From the NCBI GenBank assembly GCA_018622495.1, contig CP076021.1, positions 868,001 to 932,000 of the forward strand: a stretch of DNA of 64,000 nt, read 5' to 3'. This DNA is from Mycoplasmatota bacterium. Its GTDB lineage: Bacteria > Bacillota_I > Bacilli_A > Acholeplasmatales > Acholeplasmataceae. A model generated the notes under the pieces. It was not told where the DNA came from and ran no database searches. It saw nothing but the letters and a program-made list of their open reading frames with translations. Of the stretch, positions 8,215 to 17,426 are shown in pieces. Within the stretch, counting starts at the first letter, position 1; each line of letters starts with the position of its first letter. The position numbers were made by a program, and so were the translations under genes.

Positions 8215-9219
8215 ATGAAAAACTATATTGAAAGATATATTTATGCAGTCACAAAAAGATTGCCAGAAGCACAAAGAGAAGATGTTAAAAAAGATTTGGA
8301 AGCAAATATATATGATATGTTAAGTGAAAATCCAGATGATACAGAAATAGATCAAGTTTTACATGACTTAGGTAATCCTAGGATTATTGCTCAAAACTAT
8401 CAAGGTGAACCAAAGTATATGATTGACCCAATTTTATTTAGTGACTATAAAACAACACTTAAAATTGTTTTAATTATTGTTGGATCACTTTCTGTATTCT
8501 TTAATGCAATGGATGCATTACTAAATATAGGTGATGTCACATTTTGGACTGCATTTGGTAATATCTTCGGTAAAATAATAGATGGATTATTCTCATCAGT
8601 TTTGACCTGGTTTACTTTAATTACATTATTATTTTGGGGTCTAAGTCAAAAGAAAACTAAAAATGAATTATTAAATAAATGGAAACTTAAGGATTTACCA
8701 GAAACAGTAAAACCTGAAAAAATAACAATTAATCGTGTTGGTGCTATGGTTGAATTTACATTTTCAACAATATTTTCAATTTTATTCATCGTTATATTAA
8801 TCGCATATATAGATAAAATTGGTGCATATGATCAAGGTGTCTTAGTTGCACAAGTGTTTAATCAAGATGTGATATCTCCATTCATACCTGTGTTTATAGG
8901 CTCATATTTATTAAGTGTTGTTGTGTATGCGATGAAAATAAAAAATCAAAGATATACATTAAATATGGTTATTGTATATAGTGTCAGTCAACTAGCTGGT
9001 ATGATTGCATTATTTGTTATGTTAAATAATTCTTCATTAGTGTTACCAGAATTTATTGATTACTTTTCATTAAATTCTACATATAGTGTAGCAGAGATTA
9101 CTGAAGGCATATATCATGGTGCTAGAGTATTTACAACAATTGCTATTATAGTAACTGTACTTGATATAGCAACGTATTGGAGAAAATTATATAAAACATC
9201 TAAAAAAGAAGTCGCATAA
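8215..9219 (+). CDS. HAAS-domain membrane protein, PadR partner
   Basis: 334 residues. The N-terminal ~70 residues form a HAAS-type helical domain (YIYAVTKRLPEAQREDVKKD, then LGNPRIIAQNY), followed by about six to eight membrane helices from residue 80 on. Such proteins sit beside PadR regulators and are thought to respond at the membrane, but their biochemical role is not established. Followed by a bidirectional terminator. Confidence 0.82.
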   Translation: MKNYIERYIYAVTKRLPEAQREDVKKDLEANIYDMLSENPDDTEIDQVLHDLGNPRIIAQNYQGEPKYMIDPILFSDYKTTLKIVLIIVGSLSVFFNAMDALLNIGDVTFWTAFGNIFGKIIDGLFSSVLTWFTLITLLFWGLSQKKTKNELLNKWKLKDLPETVKPEKITINRVGAMVEFTFSTIFSILFIVILIAYIDKIGAYDQGVLVAQVFNQDVISPFIPVFIGSYLLSVVVYAMKIKNQRYTLNMVIVYSVSQLAGMIALFVMLNNSSLVLPEFIDYFSLNSTYSVAEITEGIYHGARVFTTIAIIVTVLDIATYWRKLYKTSKKEVA

Positions 9220-9225
9220 AAAAAG

Positions 9226-9255
9226 GCCATATATCAATTTGATATATGGCTTTTT
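9226..9255. terminator. Bidirectional terminator
   Basis: 11-bp stem (GCCATATATCA) with a 3-base loop, A run before and T5 after. It serves the gene ending at 9219 and overlaps the last codons of the convergent EamA gene. Confidence 0.88.
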
Positions 9256-10136
9256 GTTGATTGGAATTTAACGGTGCCATAGACACCAACTAAAATCAAT
9301 ACAGCACCGATGTAATGATAAATATATAAGTATTCATTTAAGAAAAGAAGTCCGGCAACTATCGCAATAACAGTCGAAATATTTGTATAAATACTTGAAA
9401 CATGTGCAGGCATGTGTTTCAAAGTTGTATTGACTAAGAAAAAACCGCCTACTGAAGCGACAATACCTAAGTATAAAATAGGTATGATTAATTCTATATG
9501 ATTTAAATTAGTGATATAAAGTGATAGTGAATCGTTTAATAATAACTCAATAGTATAAATTGTATTAAACACAAGTGCACCCATAGTTGTCATAAAAAAT
9601 GTAGAAGTTATAGGAGTTACAGTTTTTGATATATATCTTGATGTGATATTAAACAAACTAGCTGCTATCACAGCAATAAACATAAAAACAAAACCTAATA
9701 ATTGATTATCATGACCTAATTGACTAAGTTGAATAACCATAACACCAATGATACTCATAAGCATAAATATGATTTGACTTTTACGTGGCATTTCTTTTAG
9801 AAATATAGCACTTAATATGGTAACAAATATAGGAATGATTGCAATCATAAGTCCCGCTTCACCAGTACCTAATAAATTAAGACCATAAGACTCAGTCATA
9901 AAATATATGACTGGTTGAAATAAGCCGCATAATAATAAATATTTAAACATTTTCTTATCAAATTGTATTTTAACAAGTTTAAAAACATAGGCTAACATAA
10001 AAAACAACCATGCGATTAAAAATCTATATGCAATTAATCCTATGGGACTAACAAATTCTAAAGCTTGTTTGGAAAATAAAAAGGATAATCCAAAGATAAT
10101 AGAAAAGCCAATCCCTGCTAAATGTTTATATTTCAT
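9234..10136 (-). CDS. EamA/DMT-family permease
   Basis: 300 residues with ten hydrophobic helices in two similar halves, the EamA (drug/metabolite transporter) architecture. The first half starts at AGIGFSIIFGLSFLFSKQAL and the second half contains GIVASVGGFFLVNTTLKHMPA, characteristic of the family. The substrate cannot be told from sequence; amino acids or metabolites are usual. It follows the GyrI-like gene by 18 bases and is probably co-transcribed with it. Confidence 0.92.
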   Translation of the reverse strand: MKYKHLAGIGFSIIFGLSFLFSKQALEFVSPIGLIAYRFLIAWLFFMLAYVFKLVKIQFDKKMFKYLLLCGLFQPVIYFMTESYGLNLLGTGEAGLMIAIIPIFVTILSAIFLKEMPRKSQIIFMLMSIIGVMVIQLSQLGHDNQLLGFVFMFIAVIAASLFNITSRYISKTVTPITSTFFMTTMGALVFNTIYTIELLLNDSLSLYITNLNHIELIIPILYLGIVASVGGFFLVNTTLKHMPAHVSSIYTNISTVIAIVAGLLFLNEYLYIYHYIGAVLILVGVYGTVKFQSTKSHISN

Positions 10137-10154
10137 TTTTGCTCCTATGTTTAT

Positions 10155-10784
10155 TTAAACTTCAAATTGAAGTGTTGTTTTTAGTTTTTCTACAGCAGTT
10201 CGTCTAGGATCAATAAGATATATTTCTGTATGTTCTCTAGATTTTCTAGGAAAACCTTGTGTTAAAGCATAACTTTCCATGCGTTTAAATGTTTGAGGTT
10301 CATCATCAAAACTACCTATATGTATAGCTTGACAAACTTTAGTTTCTTTAGAAAAGAAGAACTGAGCATGATTCAATAATGGATTTTTCTTTTTAGCAAT
10401 AACTTTATCTTTAATTATGTTAAAGATATCTTGAGTTAAAAAATCTGGTTGTCTTATCATCAGTTCATAAGAAAAATAATCTTTAAGATCGATAATTGGT
10501 ATACCCTTATTATATTTTTCAATCCCTTTAGAGGTTAAACTCCATGTAGCTTGTAAAGGGAATACTGTATATTCATAGTAGTTAGAAACAGATGCGTCTT
10601 GCTTAAGTAACATTTTGACACCATAAGAAAGACTATAAAGCTCTTCAATATGCTTTTGAAACATCTCACCATTAGGATTACCTTCACCTGATATTTTAAT
10701 ATATGGATAAGATTTTAACGTAATAATTTCAGGATTTTTAGGAAAATATAGATGTTTGTCTTGTTTTCTCCATTCAAATTTCAT
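10155..10784 (-). CDS. GyrI-like small-molecule-binding domain protein
   Basis: 209 residues resembling the stand-alone GyrI-like/SHV2 proteins (COG4832). The N-terminal FPKNPEIITLKSYPYIKISG and the C-terminal AIHIGSFDDEPQTF and TEIYLIDPRRTAVEKLKTTL are typical. The fold binds small hydrophobic or cationic compounds in related regulators, but there is no DNA-binding domain here. Co-directional with the EamA permease just downstream, which suggests a shared ligand or response. Confidence 0.82.
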   Translation of the reverse strand: MKFEWRKQDKHLYFPKNPEIITLKSYPYIKISGEGNPNGEMFQKHIEELYSLSYGVKMLLKQDASVSNYYEYTVFPLQATWSLTSKGIEKYNKGIPIIDLKDYFSYELMIRQPDFLTQDIFNIIKDKVIAKKKNPLLNHAQFFFSKETKVCQAIHIGSFDDEPQTFKRMESYALTQGFPRKSREHTEIYLIDPRRTAVEKLKTTLQFEV

Positions 10785-10830
10785 AAATATACCACTTTCT
10801 TTTAATATATGTCATTTAAATCAAATAAAA

Positions 10831-10866
10831 AAACTTCATTAAGCATTAAGTCTACTTAATGAAGTT
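10831..10866. terminator. Terminator after 10883-11557 gene
   Basis: 13-bp perfect stem AAACTTCATTAAG / CTTAATGAAGTTT with an 11-base loop. On the minus strand it is followed by T7. Confidence 0.85.
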
Positions 10867-10882
10867 TGATGTTTGTTTAATC

Positions 10883-11557
10883 TTAATTGACATAAGGTCT
10901 TTTTTCTTCTTCAGGTTCTTCAATTACAGGTTTTTTCTTTTGTTTGTCTTTTGGTTTTTCATTTTCAACGGATGCTTCCTTACCTTCATTTAATGCTAAT
11001 GATTTTTCGCGATATATTTTATATCCACCATATCCATCATAGCCTAAATAAATTGCACCAATTAATGAAATAATTAAGAATATAAGTCCAACAACTTCAT
11101 AATTAAAATCAGCAGAAACTGCAATCATTGCACCAACTGAGATGATTACGATATGAGCCCAAAACTTTGGAACTTCTGTTTTTTCACCAAAAAATACGAC
11201 ACTATTGAAATAGACAAGTGCTCTGCCATAGAAGAATACAACCAATGCATATCTATATACAGCTGCCCAAATTGGTTCACTATCTAAGACATCACCCTTT
11301 GCAAAAGCAATATATGTAATTAATGTACCAATAAGTACATCAAATATAATTTCTATAATATTAAGTGTTCGAAGTACTTCCTTATTTAATGATTTCACTA
11401 AAGGAACAACTCTGAGTAAAGAGAAAACGATAATTGCAATACCAGTAATTGCATATACAACTTGATCTGCAAAATACATATAAATACCTACACCTAATAA
11501 AATTGCAGCAAGAATGAATTTTAATAACCAACCATAACCAAATTTATTTTTCCCCAT
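10883..11557 (-). CDS. Membrane protein with charged C-terminal tail
   Basis: 225 residues from the ATG at 11557, chosen because AAGGAGG lies 7 bases upstream; a longer reading to 11620 has no SD. Six to seven membrane helices fill residues 7-185, resembling DUF308/HdeD-type proteins. The last ~35 residues are highly charged (Lys/Glu-rich), probably cytoplasmic. No catalytic motif is visible and the function is unknown. Confidence 0.75.
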   Translation of the reverse strand: MGKNKFGYGWLLKFILAAILLGVGIYMYFADQVVYAITGIAIIVFSLLRVVPLVKSLNKEVLRTLNIIEIIFDVLIGTLITYIAFAKGDVLDSEPIWAAVYRYALVVFFYGRALVYFNSVVFFGEKTEVPKFWAHIVIISVGAMIAVSADFNYEVVGLIFLIISLIGAIYLGYDGYGGYKIYREKSLALNEGKEASVENEKPKDKQKKKPVIEEPEEEKRPYVN

Positions 11558-11655
11558 CAAATATACCTCCTTAAGAGCATAATTTATTATATAATAATTA
11601 TATAGCATTCTATGATGCATTGCAATGAATCATAACTTATATGTAGGAGTTTTTA

Positions 11656-12105
11656 ATGAAAATTACAAAATGGTTCTATTTTATATTACTATTTACATCG
11701 CTTATATGGATGCAATCAGTATTTCCTGGTGATATTTCTAGTGCAGAATCAGGATTTTTAGTACGAATTGCTATAGATGTATTAAATTTATTTAATATAA
11801 CTATTGAAAGTGATGTATTACATCATATCATACGGAAAATCGCTCATTTTATGGAATTTTTCATTTTAGGACTCTTATGGCTTGCCTTTGTATTATCTCA
11901 AGAAAAACTAGAAAATAAGTATTTATTTTTGATGAGTATTGCAGTAGTACTAACTGCTGCAACTGATGAGATAATTCAATTATTTAGCATTGACAGAGGA
12001 CCATCTATCACAGATTTCTTTATTGATATAACTGGAGGGTTAATTGTCTTAGTGGTTTATATGTTATTTAAATTGTTGTATAATAGAAATGTAGAAAAAA
12101 TTTAG
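11656..12105 (+). CDS. VanZ-like family membrane protein
   Basis: 149 residues, four membrane helices. VanZ-family signatures are present: RKIAHFMEFFILGLLW near residue 68, and TDEIIQLFSIDRGPSITD followed by DITGG. VanZ gives low-level teicoplanin resistance in enterococci, but most family members have no known role, and a wall-less mollicute suggests another membrane function. GTAGGAG precedes the ATG. The guaC gene starts 18 bases later. Confidence 0.9.
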   Translation: MKITKWFYFILLFTSLIWMQSVFPGDISSAESGFLVRIAIDVLNLFNITIESDVLHHIIRKIAHFMEFFILGLLWLAFVLSQEKLENKYLFLMSIAVVLTAATDEIIQLFSIDRGPSITDFFIDITGGLIVLVVYMLFKLLYNRNVEKI

Positions 12106-12123
12106 AAGACGAGGTATTTATTT

Positions 12124-13215
12124 GTGCGCATAGAAGACAGTCCAAAATTAGATTTTAGTGATGTATTAATTAGGCCAAAACGCTCAACTTTAAAAAGTAG
12201 AAAAGATGTTGATTTAGTTAGAGAGTATACATTTAAACATAGTAAAAAAGTATATAGAGGTATTCCTATTATGGCTTCTAATATGGATGGCGTAGGTATG
12301 CTTGATGTTGCAGTTAAACTACAAGCTCATGATTTATTTACCTGTTTAGTTAAAACATATACACTTGAAGATATAAAGAAATATAGTGAAGTGTTAAATC
12401 CTGAAAACTTCGCAGTGAGTACAGGAACAAATCAAAAAGATTATAAGAATTTAGTAGATATTTTAACGAAATATCCTCAAATTAGTTATATTTGTATTGA
12501 TGTAGCAAATGGGTATTCAGAATTTTTTGGTGATTTCGTTCAAAAAGTGAGAAAACAATATCCAACTCATACGATTATCGCAGGCAATGTTGTGACTGCT
12601 GATATGACACAAGAACTTATTTTAAGAGGTGCTGATATTGTTAAAGTTGGTATTGGTCCTGGTAGTGTTTGTACAACACGTATTCAAACGGGTGTAGGTT
12701 ATCCTCAGTTATCAGCGATTTTAGAATGTGCTGATGCAGCACATGGCTTAGGTGCTCATGTGATTGGTGATGGTGGTTGTACTTGTCCTGGAGATGTTGC
12801 TAAAGCTTTTGGTGTTGGTGCTGATTTTGTGATGTTAGGTGGTATGTTTGCCGGACATGATGAAGGTGGCGGCACAATTATTACCGAAAAAAGAGATTTA
12901 GGGTTAGTTGATCCTGATACAAATGAAAAAATATACGAATTAAAAAAATATATGAAATTTTATGGCATGAGTTCAGAAACTGCGATGAAAAAGAATTATG
13001 GAGCAGTTGCTGAATATAGAAGTTCTGAAGGTAAAACCGTGAAACTTCCATATCGTGGTGCAATCGATCACACTGTATTAGATATTTTAGGTGGACTACG
13101 TTCTACATGTACTTATGTAGGTGCAAGACGACTAAAAGAATTATCAAAAAGTACAACTTTTGTAAGAGTAGCAAGACAATTTAATCAAGTTTTTGGAGAT
13201 GGGAAAAAAGATTAA
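12124..13215 (+). CDS. guaC: GMP reductase
   Basis: 363 residues, GTG start. IMPDH/GMPR-type TIM barrel without CBS domains: N-terminal [28 protein letters not shown], and the catalytic Cys loop [11 protein letters not shown] around residue 185, then [17 protein letters not shown]. This is the GuaC pattern rather than IMP dehydrogenase. It converts GMP to IMP with NADPH and ammonia release, allowing purine interconversion in an organism likely to depend on salvage. Confidence 0.93.
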   Translation: MRIEDSPKLDFSDVLIRPKRSTLKSRKDVDLVREYTFKHSKKVYRGIPIMASNMDGVGMLDVAVKLQAHDLFTCLVKTYTLEDIKKYSEVLNPENFAVSTGTNQKDYKNLVDILTKYPQISYICIDVANGYSEFFGDFVQKVRKQYPTHTIIAGNVVTADMTQELILRGADIVKVGIGPGSVCTTRIQTGVGYPQLSAILECADAAHGLGAHVIGDGGCTCPGDVAKAFGVGADFVMLGGMFAGHDEGGGTIITEKRDLGLVDPDTNEKIYELKKYMKFYGMSSETAMKKNYGAVAEYRSSEGKTVKLPYRGAIDHTVLDILGGLRSTCTYVGARRLKELSKSTTFVRVARQFNQVFGDGKKD

Positions 13216-13231
13216 TTAAGGAGTTTATTCC

Positions 13232-13684
13232 ATGAAAGATCAAAAAGCTTTAAAATCTATAAAAGCGATGTATCATGATTTTGTTACTTTTGCTGTATTT
13301 ACATTGATTGGTATTTATTCAGTGGTTGCTTTTGATGAAACGAATCATCAGTTGGTTATTGTTGGTTATATTTTTATTGCCATAGCAAGTATTTATTTAA
13401 TTTTAAATATACCTGCTGTTTTATCACCTTCTATTTTGATAGAAATTGATGATGAAAAATTATATCTTAATAAAATATTTCATAAAAAACAAATCATAAA
13501 TCTAAATGATATAACATTGATTAAAGCAATAATGACTTTTAGAAAATATTTAAGACCATTGAATCATAGTTACTATAATTATGGTATGTTACTTATTAAG
13601 ACAAAGGAAAAGCGTTATTATGTTTTTAATGTAGATAACATTAAAGAAGTTGAAAAAGATTTGAATCATCTCATTTCGACTTAA
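13232..13684 (+). CDS. Small two-TM protein, PH-like C-terminal domain
   Basis: 150 residues. Two membrane helices lie at about 18-36 and 44-66, followed by a soluble beta-rich part (LIEIDDEKLYLNKIFHKKQI) resembling bacterial PH-like domains of two-helix proteins. AAGGAG precedes the ATG and it follows guaC by 16 bases, so it may be in that operon. Function unknown. Confidence 0.7.
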   Translation: MKDQKALKSIKAMYHDFVTFAVFTLIGIYSVVAFDETNHQLVIVGYIFIAIASIYLILNIPAVLSPSILIEIDDEKLYLNKIFHKKQIINLNDITLIKAIMTFRKYLRPLNHSYYNYGMLLIKTKEKRYYVFNVDNIKEVEKDLNHLIST

Positions 13685-13755
13685 GGAAAGCAAATAAATT
13701 GTTTTCATGAAAACTTTTATTTATAATATTAATTAGAAAGAGAGATGACTAGAAC

Positions 13756-14054
13756 ATGAATAAAAAAGGTATTTTATTATTAAATTATGATGACAAGCAA
13801 AGAAAGTTAAATTTCGCAACTGATAATGACAATAAATTGGTTGTTATTACATCAGGTAAATCAAACAAAGTTGCTTATATGAAAGAAAATGATAGTGTTG
13901 AATTACAATTTGGTGAAGAAGTAGTTAATGCTAAACCTGAATTAATTACGATGAAGCAGAAGTTAAACAATTATTTGAGTTTATGACAGCACAAGATAAT
14001 AATCATTTTAAAGCTTATAATGACATCTTTATTGCAGTAAAACTTAGTCTTTAA
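13756..14054 (+). pseudogene. Small conserved-looking protein with one-base frameshift
   Basis: The frame from the ATG stops at 13986, but coding continues in another frame to TAA at 14052-14054 (DEAEVKQLFEFMTAQ, then AYNDIFIAVKLSL), directly before a terminator. The total length is 99 codons plus two bases, so one base is missing, best placed at ACGATGAA near 13947 where ACG GAT GAA would restore T-D-E. Preceded by GAGAGATG. Function not recognised. A missing G right after an NCG codon parallels the five NCG-TAA lesions elsewhere in the window. Confidence 0.7.
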
Positions 14055-14059
14055 TAAAT

Positions 14060-14080
14060 AACCTCTTATGAGGTTTTTTT
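14060..14080 (+). terminator. Rho-independent terminator
   Basis: AACCTC-ttat-GAGGTT followed by T5, directly after the frameshifted small gene. Confidence 0.85.
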
Positions 14081-14116
14081 ATTGATTTAATGGTATACTC
14101 TTTAGTAGGTGATAAT

Positions 14117-14965
14117 ATGAATAATAAATGGGTAAATTTTGAAATAACAGAATCATTTCACGGAAAAACTATTCGCGTATATTTGAGTAGATTTTTTGTG
14201 TCTAGTAAGAAAATATATAAACTGAGTATTGATAAATCTTTAAAATTGAATCATCAAATCGTGAATTTAGATACAGTGTTAAGTAAAGGTGATGTATTAG
14301 AAATTGATGAGTCTATTTTAATGAGTCAAAGCGTAAAACCAACACATGGCGATCTTGATATTGTTTATCAAGATGATGATATTTTAGTAGTTAATAAACC
14401 AGTAGAAACATTGGTTTATAGCGATGGAGATGATGAACATACATTGACTAATTTTGTAAGTCATTATTTTAAACGTCATCCATATCCGATTTTACCTGTT
14501 CATCGTATAGATTATGATACTTCTGGATTAGTTGTTTTTGCGAAGCATCCAATTATATTAAGTTATATGTCTCGATTATTTGAAAATAATCAGATTGATA
14601 AAACATATGTATGTTTGGTTGAAAATGTAGTTCAAAATCAAAAAGGTACAATTAATAAACCAATCGGTAAAGATAGACATGAAAATAAAATGCGTATCTC
14701 AAGTGATGGAAAACAAGCGATAACGACTTATGAAGTTATTAAGTCATTTGATCAATATACGAAATTAAAAGTTAATATCCAAAGTGGTAGAAAACATCAA
14801 ATTAGAGTTCATTTAAGAAGTGTAGGATTACCTATTGTTTCTGATCAATTATATGGCCATAAAAACTTAGCTTATAATAGATTAATGTTACACTTTGAAC
14901 GTATAGGGTTTATACATCCAAGAACTTTTGAATACATTGATATTATGAAAAAAGCTGATTTTTAA
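14117..14965 (+). CDS. RluA/RluD-family pseudouridine synthase
   Basis: 282 residues from the ATG at 14117, with TAGGTGATA upstream. An N-terminal S4-like part (about 12-80) is followed by the catalytic domain with HRIDYDTSGLVVFAK, where Asp is the nucleophile, and GRKHQIRVHLRSVGLPIVSD near the end. It isomerises uridines in rRNA or tRNA; the exact site cannot be read from sequence. Shares a bidirectional terminator with the next gene. Confidence 0.92.
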   Translation: MNNKWVNFEITESFHGKTIRVYLSRFFVSSKKIYKLSIDKSLKLNHQIVNLDTVLSKGDVLEIDESILMSQSVKPTHGDLDIVYQDDDILVVNKPVETLVYSDGDDEHTLTNFVSHYFKRHPYPILPVHRIDYDTSGLVVFAKHPIILSYMSRLFENNQIDKTYVCLVENVVQNQKGTINKPIGKDRHENKMRISSDGKQAITTYEVIKSFDQYTKLKVNIQSGRKHQIRVHLRSVGLPIVSDQLYGHKNLAYNRLMLHFERIGFIHPRTFEYIDIMKKADF

Positions 14966-14970
14966 AGTAT

Positions 14971-15007
14971 AAAACAAAAGCATTCCTAAATGGAATGCTT
15001 TTGTTTT
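14971..15007. terminator. Bidirectional terminator
   Basis: 16-bp perfect stem from AAAACAAAAGCATTCC with a 5-base loop, between convergent genes. Confidence 0.9.
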
Positions 15008-15197
15008 ATAGATACATCGCTCTTAAACATTTTGTTGCATATTCATCATCGTCTGAATCAGCTTCAATGATACACATTAAATATTCTAATGTCTTTGCTT
15101 CATTTGATTTTTCCATTTCTTCAGTTTGATAAAGTGTTTTTAAACGTTTATCAATTGCACTTTTTAAGTGGTTTAATTTTTCCTGATTTTGATCCAT
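15006..15197 (-). CDS. Small acidic helical protein
   Basis: 63 residues from the ATG at 15197, chosen for AAAGGAGT 7 bases upstream. Two helices rich in Glu, Lys and Leu and an acidic DSDDDEYATK segment before the C-terminal CLRAMYL. No family recognised; function unknown. It ends inside the bidirectional terminator. Confidence 0.6.
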   Translation of the reverse strand: MDQNQEKLNHLKSAIDKRLKTLYQTEEMEKSNEAKTLEYLMCIIEADSDDDEYATKCLRAMYL

Positions 15198-15361
15198 GGT
15201 TAGACTCCTTTCATATGACTTATGTTTATTCTCTATCTTTAGTATGATATAAAATCGATGATTTATCAATAGAAATGCGTAAAAATGATAATTAAATTTA
15301 AATAAACTAATGATTATGTCTGTGCTATAATTTAATTATAAATATATTTGGAAGTGATCAT

Positions 15362-16240
15362 ATGTCGGTATATAGTAAAAAAATAAGAGAAATGCTTTAT
15401 CTTGGTGATCAAAAAAGAGATGAGGGATTAGTGACACCAAAAGATATTATCAGATTTGATAATATTGTTTATGGTAAAGATACTACCTATCAAGTTTTAG
15501 ATGTATATAGACTAAAAAATAATAAACAAGAATTACCAGTCATAGTTATTGTACATGGTGGCGGATGGGTTTATGGGACAAAAGAAACTTATCAATTTTA
15601 TGCAATGAGTTTAGCACAAAAAGGATTTGTTGTTGTTAATTATAGTTATAGACTTGCACCAGAAGCTAAGTTTCCTGCAGCACTAGAAGATACTAATGCT
15701 GTGATTAAATGGATATATGAGCATTGTGATACATATCACATGGATCTAGATGCTATATTTATGGTAGGAGATTCAGCTGGTGCTCATTATTTATCTTTGT
15801 ATACATCTATTTGTACAAATGAATCTTATCAATCATTATTTGAATTTAGAGTTCCAAATCACTTTAAACCTAAAGCAATTGCTTTAAACTGTGGTGTATA
15901 TGATATATTTGAATCCTATAAAAAAGAAGAAAACAAAATATTATTTGGTGATCTTCTAGGGCATCATCATCTTGAAGATAAACTTAAATTAATTGATCCA
16001 CTACGATATGTAAATCAAAACTATCCACCGGTTTTTCTAATGACATCAAATATGGATCATTTGAGACATCAAGCACCTCTGATGGAAAATGTATTTAAAG
16101 AAAATCATATTAAATACATATTTAAAACGTATGGTGATGATCAACACTTGCTTTATCATGTGTTTCATTGCGATATGAAAAATGAGGAAGGAAAAAAATG
16201 CAACGATGATACAGTCGTATTTTTCAAGTCAATCATATGA
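15362..16240 (+). CDS. Alpha/beta hydrolase, esterase/lipase (HSL type)
   Basis: 292 residues. Oxyanion motif HGGGW (about residue 64) and nucleophile elbow GDSAG (about residue 140) identify the hormone-sensitive-lipase/BD-FAE branch. The catalytic Asp and His are probably in TSNMDHL and GDDQHLLYH near the C-terminus. No signal peptide, so cytoplasmic; likely a short-chain esterase. Overlaps the next hydrolase gene by 4 bases. Confidence 0.9.
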   Translation: MSVYSKKIREMLYLGDQKRDEGLVTPKDIIRFDNIVYGKDTTYQVLDVYRLKNNKQELPVIVIVHGGGWVYGTKETYQFYAMSLAQKGFVVVNYSYRLAPEAKFPAALEDTNAVIKWIYEHCDTYHMDLDAIFMVGDSAGAHYLSLYTSICTNESYQSLFEFRVPNHFKPKAIALNCGVYDIFESYKKEENKILFGDLLGHHHLEDKLKLIDPLRYVNQNYPPVFLMTSNMDHLRHQAPLMENVFKENHIKYIFKTYGDDQHLLYHVFHCDMKNEEGKKCNDDTVVFFKSII

Positions 16241-16947
16241 AAAAAATATTTAAACGTATCTTATTAATTATTTTAGTTGTTTTTATATCCATGATAGTTG
16301 GACTTAAGGTCTATACATTAGATTCATCTAAACCAACGGATGAAATGTATGATGCAATTGAACTAATTGATACGAGTAGTCTTACAATTGAAGATAAGTT
16401 TGATCATATAAGTTATTTAAACGAAGATCCAATTAAAAATATTGTGTTTATTCCTGGTGGTAAGGTTGATCCAAGTAGTTATGCATATCTTGCGATTAAT
16501 TTAGCTATAGAAGGTTATGATGTTACGATTGTGAAAACTTTATTTAACTTAGCTATTTTAACACCACAATATGGCAAAAGATTCTTAAATGATAATTTAG
16601 ATAATGTTGTTATTGGTCATTCACTTGGTGGTACGGTTGCAAGTATGTTTTCTAGCAAAAACGAATTAGTTGATCAAATGGTATTTTTAGCAAGTTATCC
16701 AATTAAAGATGTCAGTGATAAAGATGTTTTAATGATGACTGCAGAATTTGATGGTTTATTGGACTTAGAAGAAGTTGAAACTTCAAAGATATACTTAAAT
16801 GAAGAAACCACGTATATTGATATTAACGGTGGTAATCATGCACAATTTGGATGGTATGGCGAACAAAAGGGTGATAAAGAAGCCTCTATCACCACAAAAG
16901 TACAACAAGATTTAATTATTAATTATATTTTAGAGTTTATAAGATAA
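16237..16947 (+). CDS. Membrane-anchored alpha/beta hydrolase
   Basis: 236 residues with one N-terminal membrane helix (about 5-23) and an extracytoplasmic alpha/beta hydrolase domain: PGGKVDPSSYAYLA, nucleophile GHSLGG (about 126-131) and GGNHAQFGWYGEQKGD with the catalytic His. This matches the PF12695-like family. The 4-base overlap with the upstream esterase implies co-translation. Confidence 0.87.
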   Translation: MKKIFKRILLIILVVFISMIVGLKVYTLDSSKPTDEMYDAIELIDTSSLTIEDKFDHISYLNEDPIKNIVFIPGGKVDPSSYAYLAINLAIEGYDVTIVKTLFNLAILTPQYGKRFLNDNLDNVVIGHSLGGTVASMFSSKNELVDQMVFLASYPIKDVSDKDVLMMTAEFDGLLDLEEVETSKIYLNEETTYIDINGGNHAQFGWYGEQKGDKEASITTKVQQDLIINYILEFIR

Positions 16948-16971
16948 CAACTTAAAAGTTGTTATTTTTTT
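16946..16971 (+). terminator. Rho-independent terminator
   Basis: AACAACTT-aa-AAGTTGTT followed by A and T7, after the hydrolase pair. It overlaps the end of the convergent lipoprotein gene. Confidence 0.8.
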
Positions 16972-17379
16972 ATACAAATTCTATCTCTATTTTTGAACTA
17001 TCATTATAAATATCAAGATCAATGGAAAATATCATGATATAAGTTCCAAATGCTGGTGATGCTTCATTTTTCGTATCTTTAATTTGTAAAGTAAGGATAT
17101 CATCATTTAGAGTGTATGACTTATAGCTAAACAAATTTGAACCAATATTTGCATTTAAGAACGTATATGTATAAAGCATGTGATCATTAAAAAATTCAGC
17201 ATCTACTTCAACAGGATAATTTGTATCTGATAATCACTAAAGCTTGTAATAACTGAAACAGGTTCAAAAGTATCAAAATTTTCAACTGATTCAGAGTATA
17301 AGAGTTCTATTTTATTTTTTGTACATCCAGATAATAAGAAAATTGTTAGTAATAATGTAATGATGATTGTTTTTTTCAT
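16970..17379 (-). pseudogene. Lipoprotein gene with one-base frameshift
   Basis: Starts at the ATG at 17379 after GAGGTG. Residues 1-19 form a lipoprotein signal with lipobox LLSGC. The frame stops after about 50 codons, but coding continues in another frame from around 17232 (DTNYPVEVDAEFFND) to 16970. The length is 136 codons plus two bases, so one base is lost near TATCAGATAC. Probably a small surface lipoprotein of unknown function; either inactivated or affected by a sequence error. Confidence 0.75.
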
Positions 17380-17426
17380 ATATACACCTCTATATAAAAA
17401 TTATAACACGATTAACTTAAGATGTT

